A stretch of 64,000 bases of DNA from Salinivirga cyanobacteriivorans (GCF_001443605.1 NZ_CP013118.1:3931001-3995000), one strand, 5' to 3'; shown: positions 35,448 to 45,071, counted from the stretch's first letter. Numbers and translations are program-made. The notes: generated by a model from the letters alone, not told the origin.

Positions 35448-38057
35448 TTAGCTCATGGGATGTCGAAATATAAAGGTGCTGCCTTGTCCGGGAGCAGACC
35501 TGAGTTCAATTTCGCTATTTAAATTCTTTGCAATTTCCCGGGCAATGGTTAAGCCCAGGCCGGTTCCGCCAAAACGGCGTTTCATGGCTTGCTCAACCTG
35601 CCTGAAAGGCTCGAAAATTATGTCGTGGTATTCTGCAGCGATGCCAATTCCTGTATCTTTAACAATAATTGCAATGCTGGTTTTTTCCAGTTTAGCAGAA
35701 ACAGATACCATGCCTTCGGGTGTGAATTTCAGGGCATTATGTACTAGTTTTTTTACTACTTGTTTGTACCTGATCGGATCAGTTTTAATTTTGGGTATAT
35801 CGCCTTCATATTGCATATTGAACTCAAGACCCTTTTCCCGTGCTTCAGCAATGTAAAAATCATATATGCTGTCAATAATTTCTTTCAGATCAGTTGTCTT
35901 CTTACTGAACTTTGATTCCCCGCTTTCAATCTTAGATAAATCAATAATATCCATTACAACCGATTCAAGTTGCATGGTGCTGTCTGAGACGATTTTTAAA
36001 TAGCTGTTACGTTTTTCATTACTAAGACTTGAGTTCATGGCCAATTGGGCAAAACCTACAATTCCGTTCATCGGTGTGCGTATCTCATGACTGATATTAG
36101 CCAGAAAAGCACTCTTTAGTTTTTCACTTTCTTCCGCCTTATCTTTTGCCATCTCGAGCTCGGTTGCGTGCTCCTGGAGTTTTTTATTGATGTTTTTCAA
36201 CTGACTGTTGGCTGATTTAATTTCCATTTCAGCTTTAAGCTTCTCTGTGATATCTCTTATTATTGCAAAAGAGCCACTAAAGTTTCTTTCAGTATCATAG
36301 ATTGGCGAGGCATTTATTTCCAGGTTCTTTTTACTGTTTTTTCTTGTTATTACTTCAATGTAATAGGTGCTCGAGTTGCCCATTCTTCGCTGTTCTTCTT
36401 CGTGCGATATTATTTCCTGTGAAGTTGGTGTGGCAATATCTTTCAACGTTTTCGAACCAACCTGATGAGGTTGTACCTCGAAGATTTGCTCAGCAGCGGG
36501 GTTCATGAATGTTATTTCATTATTTTTATTGGTTATGGCCAAACCATCATTTATATTTTCTACCAGGTACCTGTATTTGGCTTCGCTTTTTTTAAGCTTT
36601 TGTTCTGCAAGTTTTTTATCTGTAATGTCGCGTATTATGCCTATATTACTCTCAAGGGTGGGATTATAGTCGGACTGAATTTCATAAAATTTATCATAAA
36701 CCTGAATAGCTCTTGGTCTGATGCGGTTGCCTTTTAACACATGAAATAGCTCAGAAAGTAATTCTTTTGCCAGTGGTCTGGGTAATTTATTGTTTATTAG
36801 TTCTATTGCACTTTTATTTATCAGCGATTCTTCACTAGTATTAAGCAGTTCATTAAATTTTTTATTTGTATCTAATACCCGGCCTTCTTTATTAATATAA
36901 ATAATGCCCACTCCGGCAGTTTCAAATACGTCGCGGTACTTGGTTTCGCTCTCTTTTAATTTTTGTTTTGTTTCAATCTGGGTCGTAATATCCTCAGCAA
37001 CTTTTATAAAACCCTCAAGATCCCCCTCTTCATTAATGTGGGGCGTAATTATAGCTCTTTCCCAATATAATACCCCATTCCTTTTTTTATTGAGCATTTT
37101 TCCCTGCCATGTCCTGCCAGATTTTATCGTGGACCACAATTTATCGTAAAATGCATCATCATGCACCCCCGATTGCAAAATATTCGGATTTTGTGCCTTT
37201 ACTTCATCCAATTTGTATCCTGTTATTTTGCTAAATGCTGTGTTTACAAATTGTATTGCTCCTTCCGGATTTGTGAATATTATGGCAACTGGAGCTTTTT
37301 CAAGTATTACGGAGTGAAGAAAAGATTGCGCTTCAGCTTTTTTTTGGGCAGTTATATCAGAAATATAAAGGACTTTATAATTCTGATTATCCTCTTTAAG
37401 GTTTTTTTCTTTGATTTTCAGGTGTTTTTTACGCTCATTAGCAGCTTTGAGCTGTAAAACTACGCTGTCACCTTCATTTTTTTGCTTAAAATTTAATGCT
37501 TTTCCTGTTTGCTTTCCCTCAGGATTTAGTGCTTTATAATACCAGCCAATATTTTGATTTTTGAACTCTTCGGTATTAATGCTTGCAAAACCCAATGCAG
37601 CCTGGTTAATTTCAATTATTTTATCATTTTCATCAAGTATGATTATACCTTCTTCGCTATGCCTTAATACATTGCTTAAATTAATAGTCAGGGCAGATTT
37701 TTCTTCAATGGTTCCTGCCATGCCAATTCCATGAATCAGTTTTGCCTCACCATTAGGCCTGCCATTGAATTGAACTTTTTGTATTTTGTTTTGCTGAACC
37801 TTTAGTGATAAATTAATATTAAGGTCCTCTATTAGGCCTTCTTTAATAGCAATTATTTGGTCCGAAAGTTCTTTTGCCGAATGAGGTAGTAAATAATTGC
37901 TCAATTCTGATATGGTTACTTCCGATGCTATGTCAATTCCGGTTTGGATACCGAAATTTTTTTCCAGCCATATTGTGTTTTTATGTAAATCTATTTCCCA
38001 TTCAAAGGCTTTTGCCAACTTCTTAAGCTCTTCTATATTGTTTGTTTTTCCTGGCAT
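35448..38057 (-). CDS. Soluble multi-PAS sensor histidine kinase
   Basis: An 869-residue kinase without signal peptide or membrane helix, so it senses inside the cell. Around five PAS domains run from residue 1 to ~620 (PAS signatures such as ITNPEGAIQFVNTAFSKITG and GLAITNKNNEITFMNPAAEQIF), then a coiled coil. HisKA follows with the phospho-acceptor His in NISHEIRTPMNG, then an HATPase domain (HNALKFTPEG, DTGIGIAAE, GGTGLGL). There is no receiver domain and no adjacent regulator. It ends facing sucB, only a few bases away. Confidence 0.93.
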   Translation of the reverse strand: MPGKTNNIEELKKLAKAFEWEIDLHKNTIWLEKNFGIQTGIDIASEVTISELSNYLLPHSAKELSDQIIAIKEGLIEDLNINLSLKVQQNKIQKVQFNGRPNGEAKLIHGIGMAGTIEEKSALTINLSNVLRHSEEGIIILDENDKIIEINQAALGFASINTEEFKNQNIGWYYKALNPEGKQTGKALNFKQKNEGDSVVLQLKAANERKKHLKIKEKNLKEDNQNYKVLYISDITAQKKAEAQSFLHSVILEKAPVAIIFTNPEGAIQFVNTAFSKITGYKLDEVKAQNPNILQSGVHDDAFYDKLWSTIKSGRTWQGKMLNKKRNGVLYWERAIITPHINEEGDLEGFIKVAEDITTQIETKQKLKESETKYRDVFETAGVGIIYINKEGRVLDTNKKFNELLNTSEESLINKSAIELINNKLPRPLAKELLSELFHVLKGNRIRPRAIQVYDKFYEIQSDYNPTLESNIGIIRDITDKKLAEQKLKKSEAKYRYLVENINDGLAITNKNNEITFMNPAAEQIFEVQPHQVGSKTLKDIATPTSQEIISHEEEQRRMGNSSTYYIEVITRKNSKKNLEINASPIYDTERNFSGSFAIIRDITEKLKAEMEIKSANSQLKNINKKLQEHATELEMAKDKAEESEKLKSAFLANISHEIRTPMNGIVGFAQLAMNSSLSNEKRNSYLKIVSDSTMQLESVVMDIIDLSKIESGESKFSKKTTDLKEIIDSIYDFYIAEAREKGLEFNMQYEGDIPKIKTDPIRYKQVVKKLVHNALKFTPEGMVSVSAKLEKTSIAIIVKDTGIGIAAEYHDIIFEPFRQVEQAMKRRFGGTGLGLTIAREIAKNLNSEIELRSAPGQGSTFIFRHPMS

Positions 38058-38371
38058 GCTTGAGATTTATACACAATAGATAATTAAATGAGACAATTTT
38101 CTAACAAAAATATTTGTTGAAACATGCGGGTTTTTATTATTTATTCTGCTACCGTTTTTTATATACCCTGATGCTAACTTTACAATTACATTTACCGCAA
38201 ATTAGACCATTTTTTAATGCTGATAAATACGTAATAATACCCAAATTAAATTATTTATTATTATATAAACAATAAACGCCATTTACTGTATATAGCCATA
38301 TACAGAAATATAATTTTGATATATTAAAAAAAAGTATTATACTCACGCTAAATTTAAAACCATATTAATTT
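38058..38371. other. AT-rich divergent intergenic region with a palindrome
   Basis: No gene seen. Near the GNAT gene a 20-bp palindrome CTGTATAT-AGCC-ATATACAG (38286-38305) precedes a TAATTTTG sequence (38311-38318) that fits the -7 element. No TTTG is present at the right -33 distance; the palindrome occupies that place, which suggests an operator overlapping the promoter. Confidence 0.5.
38286..38305. promoter_or_regulatory. Palindromic operator candidate upstream of the GNAT gene
   Basis: Eight-base arms CTGTATAT and ATATACAG around AGCC, directly upstream of a -7-like TAATTTTG. The size and symmetry are typical of a dimeric regulator site. No regulator is identified. Confidence 0.4.
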
Positions 38372-38815
38372 ATGTTAGACATTGTAAAAATTACAAAAGA
38401 GGAAGAATTTAAAAAGACGAGTAGAGAAGAGTTTTTAGATTTTATGTTTACTCACCTGGATCGATTTGGAGATCCTAAGGAAGACATAAACAAATCAATA
38501 GATTATGCATTTTCTGATGCCAAATCAGAAGGCGGCTTTTTATTAGCGGCATTTTATGAAGATAAGCTTGTTGGCGGCCTCGTTATGAACGAAACGGGCA
38601 TGTCAGGATATATTCCGGAAAATATTCTTGTATATGTTGCGGTAGATGCTAAATACAGAGGAAAAGGATTTGGTGGTGAGATTGTTAAAGAATCTTTCAA
38701 ACAGGCCAAAGGAGACGTGAAACTGCATGTTGAATATGATAATCCGGCGAAAAGACTTTACGAGCGACTTGGTTTTAAAAACAAGTACGCTGAAATGCGG
38801 TACGATAACAAATAA
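38372..38815 (+). CDS. GNAT-family N-acetyltransferase
   Basis: A 147-residue acetyltransferase. The acetyl-CoA loop is VAVDAKYRGKGFGGEIV (R/Q-x-x-G-x-G/A pattern), followed by the typical C-terminal strand and helix VEYDNPAKRLYERLGFKNK. The substrate cannot be told from sequence. A terminator separates it from the racemase gene behind it, so the two are probably separate transcripts. Confidence 0.9.
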   Translation: MLDIVKITKEEEFKKTSREEFLDFMFTHLDRFGDPKEDINKSIDYAFSDAKSEGGFLLAAFYEDKLVGGLVMNETGMSGYIPENILVYVAVDAKYRGKGFGGEIVKESFKQAKGDVKLHVEYDNPAKRLYERLGFKNKYAEMRYDNK

Positions 38816-38837
38816 TTCTGTCCGGAAATAAAAATTA

Positions 38838-38876
38838 AAAGGCTGTTGTTGCATAACTTTTGCAATAACAGCCTTT
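38838..38876 (+). terminator. Intrinsic terminator after the GNAT gene
   Basis: Arms 38838-38853 (AAAGGCTGTTGTTGCA) and 38861-38876 pair over 16 positions with one G-U, loop TAACTTT. Confidence 0.75.
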
Positions 38877-38909
38877 CATTATAAATAGCAAAAACACAAA
38901 ATTATAAAT

Positions 38910-40013
38910 ATGGCACATCTGAATATTAAGATAAGCGAAATAAAGAAAAATATACGAACCATTACCCGGTATCTGGATCAGTACGATGTGAAGTGGAGCC
39001 TGGTAACGAAGGTTTTTTCAGGCGATCGTGAGTTTTTGAGAAGACTACTGACTCCGGAAATTGTGAAAAACCTGCATTCTGTTGGTGATTCTCGTCTTAC
39101 CAGTCTTAAAAATCTTAAGGCGGTTTACCCCGAGATCCAAACCATTTATATTAAACCTCCGGCCAGAGTATATGCAGACGATGTTGTAAAATATGCCGAC
39201 ATCTCACTTAATTCATCATATAACACCATTGTGGCTCTAAATGAGGCAGCAAAAAAACAAAAAAAGACCCACAAAATTATTTTAATGGTTGAAATGGGCG
39301 AATTGCGTGAGGGTATTGATCGTGACAACCTTGTGAACTTTTATAAACGGGTTTTTGAAATGTCTAACATTGAGGTTATTGGGCTGGGCTCAAACCTTGG
39401 TTGTATGTATGGTGTTGAGCCTACCTACGATAAACTACTGCAATTATCACTGTACAAAAGGTTAATTGAATGTAAATTCAATAAGAAAATGGATTTTGTT
39501 TCCGGTGGTAGTTCGATCACATTGCCTTTACTTGAAAAAGGAAATGTGCCACCTGAAATAAACCACTTCAGAATAGGTGAAGCTGCCTTTTTTGGCACAA
39601 GTCCGTATGATAATAATCAGTTCCTTGAACTATCTACCGATACGTTTAACTTCTATGCCAACCTTATTGAGCTGGAAGAAAAAGGCATTGTGCCCGATGG
39701 CATAATCAATGAAGCTAATATTGGCCACACTGCAGGTTTTAAAGAAGTTGATCTGGATAAGACTACCTACAAGGGAATTGTCGACTTTGGTATGCTCGAT
39801 GTCGATTATCACGACCTGACGCCCAAAGACCCTGAAATTAAATTTGTGGGGACAACTTCTGACATGACTGTTTATGATTTGGGTGAGAATATTGACGATA
39901 AAGGCAATAAGAAATATTCTATTAACGATGCCATTTGTTTTAAACCCTCGTATATGGCTGCAGCAAGGTTGCTTCATTCTAAATTTATCGACCTCTCATT
40001 TGAAGATGAATAG
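38910..40013 (+). CDS. PLP-dependent amino-acid racemase (alanine/ornithine racemase family)
   Basis: A 367-residue fold-type III PLP enzyme. The N-terminal barrel holds the probable Schiff-base Lys34 in SLVTKVFSGD. Other family segments are IKPPARVYADDVVKYADISLN, VEMGELREGI, GLGSNLGC and FVSGGSS. These match the ornithine-racemase-like branch rather than cell-wall Alr, which would have a different C-terminal domain. It should interconvert L- and D-forms of an amino acid in the cytosol. The substrate is not fixed by the sequence. Confidence 0.85.
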   Translation: MAHLNIKISEIKKNIRTITRYLDQYDVKWSLVTKVFSGDREFLRRLLTPEIVKNLHSVGDSRLTSLKNLKAVYPEIQTIYIKPPARVYADDVVKYADISLNSSYNTIVALNEAAKKQKKTHKIILMVEMGELREGIDRDNLVNFYKRVFEMSNIEVIGLGSNLGCMYGVEPTYDKLLQLSLYKRLIECKFNKKMDFVSGGSSITLPLLEKGNVPPEINHFRIGEAAFFGTSPYDNNQFLELSTDTFNFYANLIELEEKGIVPDGIINEANIGHTAGFKEVDLDKTTYKGIVDFGMLDVDYHDLTPKDPEIKFVGTTSDMTVYDLGENIDDKGNKKYSINDAICFKPSYMAAARLLHSKFIDLSFEDE

Positions 40014-40113
40014 ATTATAGAAGTTAGTAGTTTAGTCGTTTACGTCAGAGATTATTTGGCAACAAAAGTTGTCGAAAGAGCGTTATTTTACTATTAATCA
40101 TAACCGTAGCGCA

Positions 40114-41118
40114 ATGAAAAAATTAAAAACTATTCTCCTCATATTGCTTACAGCAACATTTGTACAGGGGCAAAATTATGAACAAATGGACAATTATGTT
40201 CGTGCCCTTGAGTTTAAAAGTAACGTTGATTTAGTTGAAATGGCTGAAGAAATTACAGCCAAAAGTAACACCGATGAAGAAAGGCTGCGGGCTATATTTG
40301 TATGGATCGCACATAATATAGAGTATGATGTAAAGTCATTTAAATCAGGTAAAATACCTAATTCAACAGCAATAGGTGTTGTGCAAAAAGGCAGGGCAGT
40401 ATGTGAAGGTTACAGTAATTTGTTTCAGGAACTGGCATCAAATGTTGGTATAAAATCATTCATTGTTTCGGGATTCAGTAAAGGATATGGATACCAGAAC
40501 CGCAAAAAACTGGAGACTTCTGATCATGCGTGGAATATTGTATTATTAAACAATGACTGGTATTTGATAGATGCTACCTGGGGGGCCGGCCACCTGAACA
40601 TGAGAGGACGATATGTACCTGCAATGCAGGAAAAATATTTTATGGCTGATCCGGCATTTTTTGTCACAGAGCACTTGCCCGAAGATCCCGCAATGCAGCT
40701 ATTGCCATGCCCCATTAAACCCAAAGAGTTTCTGCAAGATTCAAGCAAAGTGTTGAAAATTGCACGGAGCAAAGAAAAATGCTACAGCTATAGGGACACG
40801 CTTGCTGCGTATATTCAGCTTGACACTGTGCAACAAAAGGTGGCTTCGGCAGAAAGAATGTATCGCTATTTTAATGACAATGTTTATAAACCGGCAATAC
40901 TTCTAAACCAGGCTGCCTATGCATATTCAAAGCCACTCAACGATGGTTCCGTTGATCTAAATAAGAAACTTGAACTGGCCCAAAAAAGCCTTAAGTACTA
41001 TAAAAGGGCAGAGGAGATATTGAGCGGAGCTGCCAGACCGCATGAGCGGGACTTGAAGAGAATGGTGAAACAAAATATTGCCAATGTGGAGAAGTTTATC
41101 GACTTTTATAAAAAATAG
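40114..41118 (+). CDS. Secreted transglutaminase-like (cysteine protease fold) protein
   Basis: A 334-residue protein from ATG 40114, with signal peptide ending near FVQGQ; the in-frame codon at 40069 precedes it and is rejected. The catalytic Cys-His-Asp set of the transglutaminase-like superfamily is visible: GRAVCEGYSN, SDHAWNIV and WYLIDATWG. The C-terminal ~110 residues look helical. In this group (kyphoscoliosis-type) the fold may cleave or cross-link peptides in the periplasm. The following gene starts 13 bases later and is probably cotranscribed. Confidence 0.88.
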   Translation: MKKLKTILLILLTATFVQGQNYEQMDNYVRALEFKSNVDLVEMAEEITAKSNTDEERLRAIFVWIAHNIEYDVKSFKSGKIPNSTAIGVVQKGRAVCEGYSNLFQELASNVGIKSFIVSGFSKGYGYQNRKKLETSDHAWNIVLLNNDWYLIDATWGAGHLNMRGRYVPAMQEKYFMADPAFFVTEHLPEDPAMQLLPCPIKPKEFLQDSSKVLKIARSKEKCYSYRDTLAAYIQLDTVQQKVASAERMYRYFNDNVYKPAILLNQAAYAYSKPLNDGSVDLNKKLELAQKSLKYYKRAEEILSGAARPHERDLKRMVKQNIANVEKFIDFYKK

Positions 41119-41131
41119 ATTTTAATTGCTT

Positions 41132-42211
41132 ATGCGTTATATATTAGTTCTTTCGCTGATTTTTTTATCACTGGTTGCAAAACCCGATGGACTGGCTTTA
41201 ATTGAAGATGATCAAAACCGGCTTTTTATTTTTGATAAAGGCAACTTTAACCAGGTGGAGCATAATAAGGTGTTGCAAAAGCACATTGGGAGTGATTTTG
41301 TAGCCTATATTGATTACATGAATGACCTGAAAGTTTACTATAACGGTAAACTTACCGAAGTAGCCGAAAGCATAAATTCTTTTGTTGCTTCTGAAGACCT
41401 TATTGCATGGAAAATTTCAAATTACCTCTATGTTTGGCAAGACGGCATCACAAAGCAAATTTCACGCGATGTGCGAATGATGAAAACCAAAGGAGAAATA
41501 CTGTTTTTTGAAGATGATTTTGATAATGCCTTGAAAATTTATTACAAACACAAAGTTTACCTTTTTGCCCAAAACCACTATTCACTGCAAACAAAAGCAC
41601 TTGATATAGGCAGAGAGAGTTTGGCAGTGCTCGACGGAGACGATCAACTATTCGTTTTTTCGAAAGGTGACATGCATGTGCAGAAATTCACACAGCAACG
41701 CATACTATTTAGTGCAGGAGGAGACGGAATATTGGTGAAAAATTTCGATACCGGAGCCCTGGAATTTATCTCGGGCGAAGATATTCAAACACTTGAATAC
41801 TTTCCGCCAACATGGTTTAAAACCCGTTACAACTGGCAGGTTTGGATAGACCAATCCGGTAATTTTAACTACTGGGATGGCACCGGTAAGGAGCTGCTTA
41901 CATACCAAAAACCCAGACTAATAGAGTACAGTCCGGAGTATTTACTTTACGAAAATGGGAATCAGCTTTATTCAATGCACAACGGTACTGAGACTTATGT
42001 ATGTGACTATATTCCAGAGGTTTATCAGTTTTACAATAATTATTTTGTTTTTTATAACCGCCAAAGACAGGTAGAGCTTGTGGATAATGGCCATTCAAAA
42101 GTAATCAGTACCATGCCCGAGGTTAGCTTCGACTTATATTTTGATGTTATTGTTTTAAGAGAGGGAAGGAAAAGGCGTGTTTATTACAATGGTAAAATAT
42201 ATACATTGTAA
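41132..42211 (+). CDS. Secreted beta-rich protein of unknown function
   Basis: A 359-residue protein from ATG 41132 with a hydrophobic signal sequence. The body consists of short repeated strands with W/Y-x-x-G patterns (LKVYYNGKLTEV, YLYVWQDGITKQ, NFNYWDGTGKEL, RRVYYNGKIYTL), suggesting a beta-propeller. No catalytic residues recognised. It shares a probable transcript with the transglutaminase-like gene and ends at a strong bidirectional terminator. Confidence 0.65.
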   Translation: MRYILVLSLIFLSLVAKPDGLALIEDDQNRLFIFDKGNFNQVEHNKVLQKHIGSDFVAYIDYMNDLKVYYNGKLTEVAESINSFVASEDLIAWKISNYLYVWQDGITKQISRDVRMMKTKGEILFFEDDFDNALKIYYKHKVYLFAQNHYSLQTKALDIGRESLAVLDGDDQLFVFSKGDMHVQKFTQQRILFSAGGDGILVKNFDTGALEFISGEDIQTLEYFPPTWFKTRYNWQVWIDQSGNFNYWDGTGKELLTYQKPRLIEYSPEYLLYENGNQLYSMHNGTETYVCDYIPEVYQFYNNYFVFYNRQRQVELVDNGHSKVISTMPEVSFDLYFDVIVLREGRKRRVYYNGKIYTL

Positions 42212-42238
42212 AATCAGTTTTTCGCATCATAAATAACA

Positions 42239-42278
42239 AAAAAACAGGGGTTTCGAGTCATCGAAACCCCTGTTTTTT
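42239..42278. terminator. Bidirectional intrinsic terminator
   Basis: A perfect 18-bp stem (42239-42256 and 42261-42278; core CAGGGGTTTCGA / TCGAAACCCCTG) with loop GTCA, with A-run on one side and T-run on the other. It separates the convergent genes at 41132-42211 and 42296-43642. Confidence 0.92.
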
Positions 42279-42295
42279 GTGGTGTAAACAAATTT

Positions 42296-43642
42296 TTAGT
42301 CTTGCTGTTTATCCAACATCTCTTTTATTGCTTTTACCTGTTTTTCCAGTTCATCAATTCTTGCTTTTTGTTTTTCAATGATGGCTCTTTGCTCATTTAG
42401 AGTTTGTTTTTTGTTCAAGTAGGGTTCAATAATGCTGCTTCCCGGCAGTACTCTAATACCTGTCGTATCAGGTAATTCGGGTGGTTGACCACTGATTACG
42501 TTAAAGCCGCCAAGGGCCAAAAATTCATACGGACTTGTGTGTGTCATTTGTATGCCCTGCGAAGAGAGATTCAGGTATTGTACACCCTGGCCTTCTTTTC
42601 CGGTACTTAGCTCCTCCACAGCAAAGCCACTGCGGTTGGGAAAATCTGGTCCGGAGTTCGGAACATAAAATCTGGTACTGTCAGGGGTTAGCCTGAAAAG
42701 ATCATAAGCGCCTCTTTTACCCCCTGTAAGGCCACCCACTGCAAAACCACCTTTTTGAGCTTTGCCTGTTTGTTCCTGAACATATATTCTGGTGCTGTCG
42801 GGCGAAACTGTAAACAAATTGTAAGGAATATTTTTACCTCCCGTGAGTCCACCTACGGCAAAACCACCTTTCTGGGCTTTACCTATATCTTCTTCTTCTT
42901 TTACATATATGCGCACACTGTCGGGTGCAACCTTAAAATAATTGGTTACTGTTTTATCTTTTCCTCCTGTAAGTCCGCCCACAGCGAAACCTCCTTTAGC
43001 ACTTTTTGACGATTCGTCAATATGTATCTCTACACCATCTTCGTATACAGAGAATATGGGCATCCCCTGGCTATTTCTTACTTCAAAAATAGGATCGGTT
43101 TCCCCATATGAAGCATCACCCTGTATGAGCAATTTTGGTATCCCGGGTTCAGCTCCGATTGCCAGTTTATTTTCCATCAGTGTTAAAGCACCAGTAGAAA
43201 CCCAATTGTTACCATTAAATGTTAAAATTTGTCCCTGTACGCCTTCGGGCATAGCGCTGTTAGCAGCATGCAATGCATAAGGCACTGCTAAAATTGGTGA
43301 TACCCCCAGTACAGTGTAGTTTGCTCCTCCATCAAGCGATACTGAGGTTGAAAGCATGTATTCGCCGCTCCCCCAGTTAATAGAATTAAAATCTCCAGAT
43401 ACGGGAACACCGGCTCCTACATGTATTGAAAACTGACCAAAATCATTGGTGGTAATATCATGTGTTTCAGTGTAAACAGGCATCTCGGTCATGTCTAAAA
43501 CAGACAACTCGAGCATGGCTGATGTATTGGTCATGAGTGTCCCATCCTGGTCTCTCATTACACCCTGGTAATTGAATGTGTTTGGCTGTGCATAAGTGCT
43601 CAGGGTAATCACAGCCAAAATAATAGCCATTAAGTTTTTCAT
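42296..43642 (-). CDS. Tail-fibre-like surface protein with GGFAVGGLTGGK repeats
   Basis: A 448-residue protein with signal peptide. The N-terminal ~120 residues (NTFNYQGVMRDQDG ... SPILAVPYALHAANS) match a domain common in Bacteroidota fibre-like proteins. The middle has four ~45-residue repeats built on GGFAVGGLTGGK followed by DSTRIYV, the last one altered (SGFAVEELSTGK). The C-terminus is a coiled coil (~410-448), suggesting a trimeric stalk. It has no T9SS domain itself, but sits behind a T9SS-tagged gene on the same strand (11 bases apart). Likely an extracellular adhesin or fibre. Confidence 0.8.
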   Translation of the reverse strand: MKNLMAIILAVITLSTYAQPNTFNYQGVMRDQDGTLMTNTSAMLELSVLDMTEMPVYTETHDITTNDFGQFSIHVGAGVPVSGDFNSINWGSGEYMLSTSVSLDGGANYTVLGVSPILAVPYALHAANSAMPEGVQGQILTFNGNNWVSTGALTLMENKLAIGAEPGIPKLLIQGDASYGETDPIFEVRNSQGMPIFSVYEDGVEIHIDESSKSAKGGFAVGGLTGGKDKTVTNYFKVAPDSVRIYVKEEEDIGKAQKGGFAVGGLTGGKNIPYNLFTVSPDSTRIYVQEQTGKAQKGGFAVGGLTGGKRGAYDLFRLTPDSTRFYVPNSGPDFPNRSGFAVEELSTGKEGQGVQYLNLSSQGIQMTHTSPYEFLALGGFNVISGQPPELPDTTGIRVLPGSSIIEPYLNKKQTLNEQRAIIEKQKARIDELEKQVKAIKEMLDKQQD

Positions 43643-43653
43643 ATTTCTTAATT

Positions 43654-44145
43654 TTATTGTTTTATGACTTTAGTTTGACTTAATATATTATTGTTATAGG
43701 TTATAAAAAGGTAATAGATTCCGGGCTCGAGATCTTGCATGTTTAGGGTTGTTTTGCCCCTTTCCTGATATAATTTTTGCAATTTCCCCAGGTTATTGTA
43801 AAGCTTGATTTGATAATCTGCTAAATTGTCGTTTGTAAATTCTATGTTTAAAAAGTTGCTGAAGGGGTTGGGGTAAATATGTAACTGATCAGACAAACTG
43901 TGGTCTGCAATGGCGTTTACGTTATCTATTGCACCTGATTGAAATCCCTGCTCCAGGTACAATCCAGACAGTGCATCGTAATAGCTGCCGGTAACTGTTT
44001 CACCAAGGGTATATGATAACTTTACCCCCAGGTTCTGGTTTTCAAAATTTTCCCCTGAAGTACTGATTACATCTTTAGAAATAGACTGGGAGTTTAAGTT
44101 GATATGGCAAAGAAATATCAATGTGGTGATTAAAAGCGTTTTCAT
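43654..44145 (-). CDS. T9SS cargo protein of unknown function
   Basis: A 163-residue secreted protein with signal peptide and a short N-terminal domain (LSYTLGETVTGSYYD), ending in a type A sorting domain with the usual LHIYPNPFSNFLNIEF opening and the terminal KVIKQ. Little room remains for an independent enzyme domain. It is cotranscribed with the fibre-like gene, so it could be an anchor or cap for it; that is inference from position. Confidence 0.85.
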   Translation of the reverse strand: MKTLLITTLIFLCHINLNSQSISKDVISTSGENFENQNLGVKLSYTLGETVTGSYYDALSGLYLEQGFQSGAIDNVNAIADHSLSDQLHIYPNPFSNFLNIEFTNDNLADYQIKLYNNLGKLQKLYQERGKTTLNMQDLEPGIYYLFITYNNNILSQTKVIKQ

Positions 44146-44476
44146 ATGTTTATAATTTTGATTTTAATGGTCATTACTTGTCCCGATGCTAATCGGGATG
44201 GAGCTCGCCATGATGAATCAAACTTCCGTCACACAAGGTTTTCGGTTTTTATTATAATCATACAGGTGTGTGTCAAAATTTTTATCATGGCTCGGTTCAT
44301 CTCATTATCTTTTTTATATTCAGCTTACTAATTGTTTTCAATTGTTAATTAGTTGAACAGATTGAGGAAAGGTTTGTTTAGGTCAATAAATACAGCATGA
44401 GTAGAATATGTTGCTTTTTCTTTGTATGAAACCGGAATTGCATAAATTTTGCATGCAATATTTAAACTAAAGTTTT
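44146..44476. other. Intergenic region carrying a dispersed palindromic repeat
   Basis: Lies between divergent genes. The part near 44165-44215 is repeat copy B (see separate entry). The rest is AT-rich with no gene of merit seen. Confidence 0.5.
44165..44215. repeat. Dispersed palindromic leader repeat, copy B
   Basis: Hairpin TCCCGAT (44181-44187) / ATCGGGA (44192-44198) within a segment shared with 25790-25845. As in copy A it lies just in front of a minus-strand gene, with CATATGTTTAT at the start codon in both cases. Confidence 0.6.
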
Positions 44477-45070
44477 ATGAGTACTAAAATAATTGTGTTA
44501 CTGCTGACTTTTCTGATGGTGACGTTACAAGTCCAAAGTCAGGACATAAAGAATGAAAAAGAAAAATATGTGGACAGGAACGTTTTCCCGGATGAAGCGC
44601 TTAAGCAACTAGATGCCTTATCAGACACTAAACGTATTAGTTATATCCGTCAGGTTGACGGAGACAATGTGTCTTTTGAAGCAAAATTTAAATTTAATAA
44701 TATGAAATTGAGCGTAGAGTTTGCTCCAGGTGGTAGGCTTCAGGACATCGAGGTGCTCATAAAGAAAAGAGACCTCCCTGACGGACTTTATGCAAAATTT
44801 GATCAACTTTTCCTGAGGCTGTTTGACAAGTATAAAATTACAAGAATGCAAAGACAATATAAACCCGGTCGGGGTTACAGCGGGGTTTCTTTAAACGATT
44901 ATTTGGAAAATTCATTAAACAAATTCAAAATTAATTATGAGCTCGAATTGCGGGTAGTTGAAAAAAACAGCAATGAAATCGGACATTATGAGTTTTTGAT
45001 TGATGAAAATGCTGAAATACAAAGAAAAAGACGAATTAAAAAAGTAATTGATGATAATGAGGTATACTAA
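44477..45070 (+). CDS. Secreted protein of unknown function (PepSY-like fold possible)
   Basis: A 197-residue protein with signal peptide ending near QVQSQD. The body has two similar alpha/beta segments (VSFEAKFKFNNMKLSVEFAPGGRL and NKFKINYELELRVVEKNS...GHYEFLIDENAEI), as seen in PepSY-type inhibitor or sensor modules. It overlaps the region where the DUF2490-like gene begins, and the two are likely coupled. Function unknown. Confidence 0.65.
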   Translation: MSTKIIVLLLTFLMVTLQVQSQDIKNEKEKYVDRNVFPDEALKQLDALSDTKRISYIRQVDGDNVSFEAKFKFNNMKLSVEFAPGGRLQDIEVLIKKRDLPDGLYAKFDQLFLRLFDKYKITRMQRQYKPGRGYSGVSLNDYLENSLNKFKINYELELRVVEKNSNEIGHYEFLIDENAEIQRKRRIKKVIDDNEVY

Positions 45071-45071
45071 A

